Of a DNA stretch of 5,561 nucleotides, positions 1 through 3,881 are shown in pieces. Origin of the DNA: an uncultured Bacteroidales bacterium (GTDB taxonomy: Bacteria; Bacteroidota; Bacteroidia; Bacteroidales; Muribaculaceae); the NCBI GenBank assembly GCA_945828175.1, contig CALZQD010000126.1, forward strand, positions 1 through 5,561, written 5' to 3'. Position numbers and translations under genes: made by a program. Each line of letters begins with the position of its first letter. Position 1 is the stretch's first letter. The notes beneath the pieces were generated by a model, which ran no database searches, was not told the origin of the DNA, and worked only from the letters and a program-made list of their open reading frames with translations.

Positions 1-342
1 GCTATGAGCCGCGTCGACCGTCTCGGCGGGCTACTCCCCTCTGTCGTCGAAGCCCGCATCGACGCCGAGCGCCGCAGGGTTGACGACCACTGCGCTGACG
101 AGCTGCGCCGTTGTGTCGCCGATATCGTCAGCCGCCGCTCGACCACCCTCGACAGCGCCGCCGCCCTTATCGAGGCCCTGTCGCCCGAAGCCACGCTGCG
201 CCGCGGCTATTCGATTACCCGTATTGGCGGTCATGCCGTCACTTCGTTTTCCCAACTAAACAAAGGTGACATCGTCACGACCGTCTTTGCCGACGGTTCG
301 GCTGTGTCGCAGATAATTGATACCAACGATGAAAAAGATTGA
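1..342 (+). CDS. xseA: Exonuclease VII large subunit, C-terminal part only (5' end outside window)
   Basis: This is the last 113 residues of the catalytic large subunit of exonuclease VII, which with several small XseB subunits degrades single-stranded DNA to oligonucleotides in the cytoplasm (repair and recombination). The frame is open from base 1 and ends with TGA at 340-342; the ATG at 4 is internal, since the whole protein is normally about 400 residues or more. Visible features are a long charged helical stretch (about residues 8-55), as expected for the coiled-coil arm that binds XseB, followed by the family's typical C-terminal block: ALSPEATLRRGYSITR, then GDIVTTVFADGSAVSQI. The N-terminal OB fold and nuclease centre lie outside the window. 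The stop lies inside xseB, so the two are probably co-transcribed and translationally coupled. Confidence 0.93.
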   Translation, partial: AMSRVDRLGGLLPSVVEARIDAERRRVDDHCADELRRCVADIVSRRSTTLDSAAALIEALSPEATLRRGYSITRIGGHAVTSFSQLNKGDIVTTVFADGSAVSQIIDTNDEKD

Positions 343-544
343 AGAAATGACTTACAGCGAGGCTATTGCCGAACTCGAGGAGATACTCGCCTCGCTCCGT
401 GGCGACAGCTGCGACGTCGACACCCTCGCAGCGAGAACCCGCCGCGCCGTCGAGCTCCTCAAGGCCTGCCGCTCGCGCCTGACCGCCACCGACAACGAAC
501 TCAAGGAGATTCTCGAGCAGCTTGACTCAATGCACAATGCATAA
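329..544 (+). CDS. xseB: Exonuclease VII small subunit
   Basis: XseB is a small helical protein that coats the coiled-coil arm of XseA; this one is 71 residues, a normal length. The sequence has the family signature near the N-terminus (MTYSEAIAELEEILASLR) and a second amphipathic helix (AVELLKACRSRLTATDNELKEILEQL). I chose the ATG at 329 because it gives the usual MKKIEE start; an in-frame TTG at 317 would add four residues (xIPT) of no known family character. With the ATG start the gene overlaps xseA by 14 nt. No Shine-Dalgarno sequence is visible, as usual in Bacteroidota. The C-terminal MHNA and the TAA stop are encoded by the repeat array that begins near 528, so the ancestral protein probably ended close to EILEQLD. 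Confidence 0.93.
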   Translation: MKKIEEMTYSEAIAELEEILASLRGDSCDVDTLAARTRRAVELLKACRSRLTATDNELKEILEQLDSMHNA

Positions 545-648
545 TGCACAATTCACAATTGGCTGGAATTTTGAATTTTGAATTGGACTAATTGGTCAAA
601 TAAGGCTAATTAGTATGATTGTGCATTGTGAATTGAGCATTGTGCATT
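528..648. repeat. Composite short-repeat array, copy 1, between convergent genes
   Basis: The array has four blocks. Block C' (528-560) is built of 7-nt units of the type aatgcac/aattcac. Block A (567-584) is aattttg twice plus aatt. Block B (588-614) has two 9-nt units, ctaattggt and ctaattagt, separated by a short AT-rich stretch. Block C (617-648) is again 7-nt units, gcattgt/gaattgt, in the opposite orientation to C'. Blocks A-B-C occur in the same order and orientation at 3739-3880, and C matches 3841-3872 at 30 of 32 positions. The left part lies inside the end of xseB and the right part inside the end of the holin-like gene. I know of no named family for this composite. Confidence 0.85.
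529..648. terminator. Possible bidirectional terminator formed by inverted repeat blocks
   Basis: Positions 529-560 and 617-648 are inverted copies matching at about 27 of 32 positions. A transcript of either strand could fold them into a long AT-rich stem with a loop of about 56 nt. It lies exactly between two convergent genes, where a shared terminator would be expected. There is no clear U-run directly after the stem, so this is not a classical intrinsic terminator; blocking of converging transcripts or protection of the RNA 3' end are equally possible. Confidence 0.35.
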
Positions 649-1100
649 TCCGACAGGTCGATTCCCAGGTGCCTCTCAGTCTTGTCGACGAGGATTTTGC
701 GGGCGATGCGGGCCCAGCGGGCATCGCTTGCTGTAGCCTCGTTCTCGAGTATCGACATGGCCTGCCAGAAGCAGACGAGCGCAGCCGACAGGCGCGTCAG
801 TCCCCATGACGCGATGTCGCCGATGATGACCGTGTCGATCATATATGAGAGCACAAGCAGAGCATAGATTTTTATCAGCGTCGTGACGACGCGGCCGAAA
901 CGGTGCGAACTCAATCGCGCCGCGTCGATTTTCCCAAGACGCTTGAGACGCCGCCTCAGCATCACGGCCGAGAGGCAGTCGGTCAGTACGATTGCCGTGC
1001 AGACGAGCGCGTAGGGCATCACCTCGCCGGCAAGGCTGCCGAGCCATGCGCCTGCGAGCGGCAGTGCGACCGAGGGGAGGGTGGAGATGTGGTTTTTCAT
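606..1100 (-). CDS. Phage-holin-family-like small membrane protein
   Basis: This is a 164-residue hydrophobic protein resembling the Bacteroidota 'phage holin family' (Phage_holin_4-type). Predicted membrane helices lie at about residues 9-26, 28-48, 73-95 and 100-118. The short loop TDCLSAVMLRRRLKRLGK after helix 2, with a later SSHRFGR, resembles the D-x-x-(T/S)-G/A ... SS-x-x-G pattern of this family, and the tail SILENEA...ARKILVDKTERHLGIDLSE also fits it. Family members in phages make holes in the inner membrane for lysins, but no lysin, tail gene or integrase is near, so this is an orphan whose role is unknown. The start at 1098-1100 suits the promoter just upstream. The last 13 residues (MHNAQFTMHNHTN) and the stop are encoded by repeat array 1, so the original C-terminus was probably at or near DLSE. 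Confidence 0.75.
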   Translation of the reverse strand: MKNHISTLPSVALPLAGAWLGSLAGEVMPYALVCTAIVLTDCLSAVMLRRRLKRLGKIDAARLSSHRFGRVVTTLIKIYALLVLSYMIDTVIIGDIASWGLTRLSAALVCFWQAMSILENEATASDARWARIARKILVDKTERHLGIDLSEMHNAQFTMHNHTN

Positions 1101-1125
1101 AGAGTAACGGTTTTAAAAGACGATG

Positions 1126-1157
1126 CAAATTTACAATATTAAATTGCAAAAGTCAAT
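1126..1157 (-). promoter_or_regulatory. Bacteroidota-type promoter for the holin-like gene
   Basis: On the minus strand a perfect -7 box TAAATTTG (1133-1126) is preceded, after 20 nt, by ATTG (1157-1154), close to the -33 element TTTG. Transcription should start near 1119, leaving a leader of roughly 18 nt before the ATG at 1100. The leader has no Shine-Dalgarno sequence. The match to the consensus is good at -7 and partial at -33. Confidence 0.6.
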
Positions 1158-1178
1158 ACATCGTACGTAGATAGTAAT

Positions 1179-1314
1179 CGAAAAGTATACCACTATAATA
1201 AGGCCTATGGGTCAAAAATTAACCAAAAAAATATAATGTATAACCAACTTTTGATATCTTTGCAAATAGAAGATAAGATGGTATACTTTTAGATTATTTT
1301 TTGGTATACTTTCG
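1179..1314. repeat. Segment bounded by inverted GTATAC-containing repeats, with a third copy inside
   Basis: The left end cgaaaagtatacca (1179-1192) and the right end tggtatactttcg (1302-1314) are inverted copies that differ by one A. A third copy, ggtatactttt (1280-1290), is in the same orientation as the right end, 23 bp before it. GTATAC is itself palindromic. Three copies of a motif of 10-11 nt in 136 bp suggests operator sites or the ends of a small non-autonomous element. I see no matching target-site duplication outside the ends. Confidence 0.45.
1255..1262 (+). promoter_or_regulatory. Orphan rightward -7-like box
   Basis: TATCTTTG matches TAnnTTTG exactly and is followed by the gca often seen after it, but there is no TTTG or TTG about 19-20 nt upstream (1231-1235 is atata). 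Downstream there is no gene, only a four-codon frame (ATG at 1278 to TAG at 1290-1292) and then the terminator at 1359-1391. It could drive a short RNA of about 120 nt, or be a relic. Confidence 0.25.
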
Positions 1315-1354
1315 TGTTATTATTTACATCCATATTGCAGCGGACATAAGCAAC

Positions 1355-1391
1355 AAAAAATCTCGCGATTTTCATCGCGAGATTGTTTTTT
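1355..1391. terminator. Strong intrinsic terminator, usable on both strands; ends hpf
   Basis: A perfect 11-bp stem (aatctcgcgat at 1359-1369, atcgcgagatt at 1374-1384) has a 4-nt loop. On the minus strand it is followed by six T (the A run 1355-1360, part of which overlaps the stem base), and on the plus strand by G and six T (1386-1391). It lies about 55 nt beyond the hpf stop and should end the leftward xerC-hpf transcript. It would also stop any rightward transcript from 1255. Confidence 0.85.
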
Positions 1392-1440
1392 GATGCGATA
1401 TTTATGTTGCGACGATATCGCAAGCTGGTTTGTGTGCTTT

Positions 1441-1734
1441 TCAGCGTTTGGCGCAGCGTTTTTCGAGCTGGCGCTCGACGGCTTCGAGGGCGAGGTCAAC
1501 GGCTTCTTCGAAGCTGTTGGCGGTCTTGGTGGCGACGATGTCTTCGAGCTGCGGGGCGACGATCTTGACGATGGCCTCTTTGTTCATTGCGGTCTCGGGT
1601 TTGACGACTTTGAGGGTTACGTCGATATCTGTGATTGCGTCGTAGCGGCGGGTGAGACGCTGGGCTTTCTTGTTGATGAATTCGACGAGGCGGTCGGCGA
1701 TGTCGAAGTGGATGGCCTGAATTTTAACTTCCAT
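1441..1734 (-). CDS. hpf: Ribosome hibernation-promoting factor, short form (HPF/RaiA family)
   Basis: This 97-residue cytoplasmic protein binds the decoding centre of the 30S subunit in slow growth and helps keep ribosomes inactive but intact. The order of elements fits the family: strand VKIQAIHFD (3-11), helix to about 29, strand DIDVTLKVV (36-44), strand EAIVKIVAP (53-61), strand EDIVATKTA (64-72) and the closing helix SFEEAVDLALEAVERQLEK (74-92), which is the family's most typical block. The length matches short HPF; the C-terminal dimerisation domain of long HPF is absent. It is 84 nt after the xerC stop on the same strand, with no clear promoter of its own, so it is probably co-transcribed with xerC. 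The start at 1732-1734 lacks a Shine-Dalgarno sequence. Confidence 0.92.
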   Translation of the reverse strand: MEVKIQAIHFDIADRLVEFINKKAQRLTRRYDAITDIDVTLKVVKPETAMNKEAIVKIVAPQLEDIVATKTANSFEEAVDLALEAVERQLEKRCAKR

Positions 1735-1783
1735 AATCTGAAATTTTAGGGGTTAAACTTGTGTGTGGGTTGTTTCTCGTCGG

Positions 1784-1804
1784 CGGACGGTGGCTTGCCG
1801 TCCG
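1784..1804 (-). other. Stem-loop between xerC and hpf
   Basis: A perfect 7-bp GC-rich inverted repeat (cggacgg at 1784-1790, ccgtccg at 1798-1804) with a 7-nt loop lies in the 84-nt spacer after xerC. No T-run follows on the minus strand, so it is unlikely to be a terminator. It could protect or process the hpf part of the message. Confidence 0.4.
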
Positions 1805-1818
1805 GGCGACGGTCATGG

Positions 1819-2733
1819 TTATGTTTTCTTTGCCCGTGGGTGGGCGAGTTTGTAGTTGTCTTTGATGTCGCGTGAGGAGAGGTGTGTGTATATCTGGGTT
1901 GTCGCCAGCGATGAGTGGCCGAGGAGCTGCTGGACGGCGGTGAGGTCGGCGCCGTTGTTGAGCATGTCGGTTGCGAAGCTGTGGCGCAGCACATGGGGCG
2001 AGCGGCGACGGGCGCCGGTGTTGCCGTCGAAGGCGCGGCGTACGACGCGGTAGACGAGCTGCCGGTAGAGTGGGCTGCCGTCGGGGCGCACGAAGAATTG
2101 GCCGCCGGGGTTGTCGGCGTCGCGGTCGCGGAGGGTGGTGTAGAGTCGGATCATCGTTGTCAGTTCTTCTCCGAAAGGAATCATTCTTTCTTTATTACGC
2201 TTGCCGATGACTTTTAGTTCGCGGCGGCGAAGGTCGACGTCGGCGTCGCGAAGGCCGACGAGTTCTGACTCGCGCATGCCTGTCGAGTAGAGCATGTCGG
2301 CGATGAGGCGGTCGCGCACGGCGATGAAGTCGTCGGTGTCGAGCTCGGCGTCGAGCACGCGGGCTGTGTCGGCCGTGGGGATAAGAACGGGCAGGGGTTT
2401 GGGCAGCCGGGCGGGGGTGAGCTCGGCTGCGGGGTTGACGCTGACGCCGCAGCGGCGGTTGAGGTAGCCGTAGAAGGCGCGGAGTGCCTGTATCTTGCGG
2501 CGGACTGAGCGCACGCCGATGCCTTCGGACGAGAGGTGGGCTATCCAGAGGCGCAGGTCGGAGAGGGTTACGGCCGAGGGGTCGGGCTCGGCGGTATGGA
2601 TGTCGCAGCCTGAGAGTGAGGCTGATGCGGCGAAGCTATACCACTGGCTGATGTCGCGCCTATATGACAAAACGGTGTGAACTGAAGAATTCAGCTCACA
2701 CCGCAGATATGTCGTAAATGAGTCGATTAACAT
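1819..2733 (-). CDS. xerC: Tyrosine site-specific recombinase, XerC type
   Basis: XerC and XerD resolve chromosome dimers at dif by strand exchange through a phosphotyrosine link. At 304 residues this one is full length. The N-terminal core-binding domain (about 1-105) shows the usual FTTYLRCELN...TVLSYRRDI start and RRKIQALRAFYGYLNRR. The C-terminal catalytic domain has every active-site residue: R154 (STGMRESEL), K178 (VIGKRNKER), H247 and R250 (SPHVLRHSFA), H273 (LLGHSS) and nucleophile Y282 (TQIYTHLSS). The place between rpsU and hpf is typical of a housekeeping Xer in Bacteroidales, and no mobile-element genes surround it, so I favour this over a phage or transposon integrase. XerC versus XerD cannot be settled from one sequence. 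The start at 2731-2733 matches the family N-terminus. The mRNA folds into a strong hairpin within codons 11-21. Confidence 0.88.
   Translation of the reverse strand: MLIDSFTTYLRCELNSSVHTVLSYRRDISQWYSFAASASLSGCDIHTAEPDPSAVTLSDLRLWIAHLSSEGIGVRSVRRKIQALRAFYGYLNRRCGVSVNPAAELTPARLPKPLPVLIPTADTARVLDAELDTDDFIAVRDRLIADMLYSTGMRESELVGLRDADVDLRRRELKVIGKRNKERMIPFGEELTTMIRLYTTLRDRDADNPGGQFFVRPDGSPLYRQLVYRVVRRAFDGNTGARRRSPHVLRHSFATDMLNNGADLTAVQQLLGHSSLATTQIYTHLSSRDIKDNYKLAHPRAKKT
2669..2703 (-). terminator. Terminator-like hairpin inside the start of xerC
   Basis: In the leftward mRNA a 13-bp stem forms from cggtgtgagctga (2703-2691) and tcagttcacaccg (2685-2673), with one G-U pair and a 5-nt loop, followed at once by TTTTG. 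It covers codons 11-21 of xerC, which are real family sequence, so it is not in an untranslated leader. It may act as an attenuator in the absence of translation, or slow ribosomes. The U-run is only four long, so termination would be partial at best. Confidence 0.4.
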
Positions 2734-2774
2734 ATATTCGTCGCCTCAGAGGCTTTAGTGCCTGTGGGTATCGG

Positions 2775-2806
2775 CGAATTTAGTCAATCCTTTTTATTTT
2801 GCCAAA
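2775..2806 (-). promoter_or_regulatory. Probable promoter for xerC-hpf
   Basis: On the minus strand TTTG (2806-2803) is followed after 20 nt by TAAATTCG (2782-2775), which differs from TAnnTTTG at one position. It lies after the rpsU terminator and about 40 nt before the xerC ATG. A small inverted repeat (gcctc/gaggc, 2743-2753) sits in the leader close to the start codon. Confidence 0.45.
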
Positions 2807-2816
2807 TAAAACAAGG

Positions 2817-2860
2817 AAAAATTCCGGTCGGTTTTTGCCTGAGGCGTCTGTGAGACCGGA
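2817..2860 (-). terminator. Intrinsic terminator after rpsU
   Basis: In the leftward transcript a 7-bp stem, tccggtc (2860-2854) with gaccgga (2829-2823), is followed by ATTTTTCC. The loop holds a second small inverted repeat (gcctgaggc, 2838-2846). It begins about 18 nt beyond the rpsU stop; a separate 5-bp hairpin (2865-2877) without a T-run lies between them. It should reduce readthrough from rpsU into xerC. Confidence 0.6.
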
Positions 2861-2878
2861 TTGACGGCTGAGAGCCGA

Positions 2879-3070
2879 TTAATCTTCGACGGCGCGAAGT
2901 TTCTGGACGTAAACCGCTTTCATCATTTTTTTGCGGTTTGTCACAGACGGCTTCTGGAAGGCCTGACGGCTGCGGAGTTCTTTAACAATGCCGGTTTTCT
3001 CGAATTTTCTTTTGAATTTTTTGAGAGCTCTTTCGATGTTTTCGCCTTCTTTTACTTGTACGATAATCAT
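2879..3070 (-). CDS. rpsU: Small-subunit ribosomal protein bS21
   Basis: The gene encodes a basic 63-residue protein of the 30S platform, near the 3' end of 16S rRNA. The sequence is typical: MIIVQVKEGENIERALKKFK, then KTGIVKELRSRQAFQKPS and the basic tail NRKKMMKAVYVQKL. From published structural work on Bacteroidota ribosomes, bS21 helps to hide the anti-Shine-Dalgarno sequence, and as I recall a tyrosine at position 54 takes part; this protein has Y54. The 20 nt before the ATG are A-rich and have no GGAGG-like sequence. The gene has a near-perfect promoter upstream and a terminator downstream, so it can be expressed apart from its neighbours at the high level a ribosomal protein needs. Confidence 0.95.
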   Translation of the reverse strand: MIIVQVKEGENIERALKKFKRKFEKTGIVKELRSRQAFQKPSVTNRKKMMKAVYVQKLRAVED

Positions 3071-3127
3071 ATTGGTTGTTGAAAATATTTAATTGTTTGT
3101 TTATTGTCGTTTTTGCGTTTTGCGGGG

Positions 3128-3158
3128 CAAAATTAATAATACTTTTTTAGATGACAAA
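3128..3158 (-). promoter_or_regulatory. Consensus Bacteroidota promoter for rpsU
   Basis: On the minus strand TTTG (3158-3155) is followed, after exactly 19 nt, by TAATTTTG (3135-3128), a full match to the -33/-7 consensus of the primary sigma factor of Bacteroidota. Transcription should start near 3122, giving a leader of about 50 nt without a Shine-Dalgarno sequence. Confidence 0.75.
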
Positions 3159-3187
3159 ACTTTTTAACGATAAAATAACCCTTTCTG

Positions 3188-3727
3188 TCATTTGAGGTTG
3201 TTGGGGTTGTCGGGGTCGGTGTACCAGCGCGAATACATGAGGTAGTTGTGGGCTATCTTGCGGTTGATTTCGGCGCTTTGTTCGGGGTCGACCTGCTTGA
3301 TGTATTTGGCGGGGACGCCGGCCCAGAGTTCGTTGGGGCCGATTTTGGTGCGCGATTTGACGACTGAGCCGGCGGCGACGATGGCTCCGCGGCCTACCTC
3401 GGCGTCGTCCATGACGACTGAGCCCATGCCGATGAGGGCATAGTCGTCAATCTTGGCGCCGTGAATGGTGACGTTGTGGCCTATCGAGACGTAGTCGCCG
3501 ATCTCGATGGTCGATTTCTGGTAGAGTGTGTGGAGCACCGAGCCGTCCTGGATGTTGACGCAGTTGCCGATGTGTATCGAGTTGACGTCGCCGCGGATGA
3601 CAGTGCCGAACCATACGCTGCAGTCGTCGCCCATCTCGACGTCGCCGATGATGGCGGCGTTTTCGGCGAGGAAACAGTCGCGGCCCATCTTTGGCGTGAA
3701 TCCGCGAACGGGAACTATTATTGCCAT
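3188..3727 (-). CDS. Gamma-class carbonic anhydrase-like hexapeptide-repeat protein
   Basis: This 179-residue protein is a left-handed beta-helix of the gamma-carbonic anhydrase/YrdA/PaaY group, which forms trimers with a metal between subunits. The hexapeptide repeats run from about residue 18 to 135 (for example AAIIGDVEMGDDCSVW and YALIGMGSVVMDDAEVG), followed by a C-terminal helix (SAEINRKIAHNYLMYSRWY). All three zinc histidines are visible: H66 (SVLHTL), H84 and H89 (SIGHNVTIHG). R45, D47, Q60 and D61, conserved around the active site, are also present. The acidic loop of the Methanosarcina enzyme Cam is missing, as in CamH-like proteins, several of which show little or no activity, so hydration of CO2 is possible but not assured. 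Its 5' leader is made of repeat array 2; no clear promoter of its own is visible, and it may be co-transcribed with the aminopeptidase gene upstream. Confidence 0.9.
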   Translation of the reverse strand: MAIIVPVRGFTPKMGRDCFLAENAAIIGDVEMGDDCSVWFGTVIRGDVNSIHIGNCVNIQDGSVLHTLYQKSTIEIGDYVSIGHNVTIHGAKIDDYALIGMGSVVMDDAEVGRGAIVAAGSVVKSRTKIGPNELWAGVPAKYIKQVDPEQSAEINRKIAHNYLMYSRWYTDPDNPNNLK

Positions 3728-3738
3728 ACTTTTATCTT

Positions 3739-3880
3739 AATTTTGAATTTTGAATTTTGAATTTTGAATTTTGAATGGGGCTAATTGGTCTAATTAGTCT
3801 AATTGGTCAAACTTGAGCATTGTGCATTGTGCATTGCCTCAATTGTGCATTGTGAATTGTGCATTGTGCATTGTGCATTG
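3739..3880. repeat. Composite short-repeat array, copy 2, between aminopeptidase and carbonic anhydrase genes
   Basis: Block A (3739-3776) is five exact tandem copies of aattttg plus aat. Block B (3781-3811) is ctaattggt, ctaattagt, ctaattggt, then caaa. Block C (3816-3880) is about nine 7-nt units of gcattgt with gaattgt variants, interrupted near 3836-3840 by cctc. The block order and orientation repeat those of 567-648, with more units in every block. The array ends one base before the aminopeptidase stop codon and reaches within 11 bases of the carbonic anhydrase ATG, so it fills the whole spacer. Unit length is 7, 9 and 7 nt, with no CRISPR-like spacers. Confidence 0.9.
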
Positions 3881-3881
3881 C

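Larger units (their letters stand above)
1101..1440. other. AT-rich intergenic region without a gene
   Basis: No believable coding frame is present on either strand in these 340 bases. The right half contains the hpf terminator, plus a second perfect 8-bp inverted repeat (tgcgatat at 1394-1401, atatcgca at 1415-1422) between the hpf stop and that terminator. The left half contains the holin-gene promoter. The middle (1179-1314) carries the GTATAC motifs and an orphan rightward -7-like box. The composition is far more AT-rich than the flanking genes, so it may be the scar of a lost gene or of an insertion. Confidence 0.7.

Noticed and set aside
676..1149. Second leftward open frame overlapping the holin-like gene
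   Set aside because: Its product is arginine- and histidine-rich with no hydrophobic pattern, while the other frame has four clear membrane helices and a promoter placed for its start.
1232..1237. TATAAT, an E. coli-type -10 box
   Set aside because: The organism uses the TTTG/TAnnTTTG promoter type, there is no -35 box at 17 nt, and the region is simply AT-rich.
1819..2733. Possibility that the tyrosine recombinase is an integrase of a mobile element
   Set aside because: Domain layout and length are those of XerC/D, the neighbours are rpsU and hpf, and no attachment-site repeats, excision or transfer genes are seen.
2861..3082. Plus-strand open frame opposite rpsU, phenylalanine-rich
   Set aside because: The phenylalanines come from the antisense of lysine codons in bS21; rpsU itself is unmistakable.
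3071..3090. Looked for a strong Shine-Dalgarno sequence before rpsU, as described for autoregulated rpsU in some Flavobacteriia
   Set aside because: The 20 nt before the ATG contain only A/T/C-rich sequence and no GGAG-like core, so that mode of autoregulation is not visible here.
3738..3745. TAATTTTG on the plus strand, a match to the -7 promoter box
   Set aside because: It arises from the aattttg repeat itself, has no -33 element, and would point into the antisense of the aminopeptidase gene.
3739..3880. Regular repeats that could suggest a CRISPR array
   Set aside because: Units are 7 or 9 nt in direct tandem with no unique spacers of 30 nt or so, and no cas gene is in the window.
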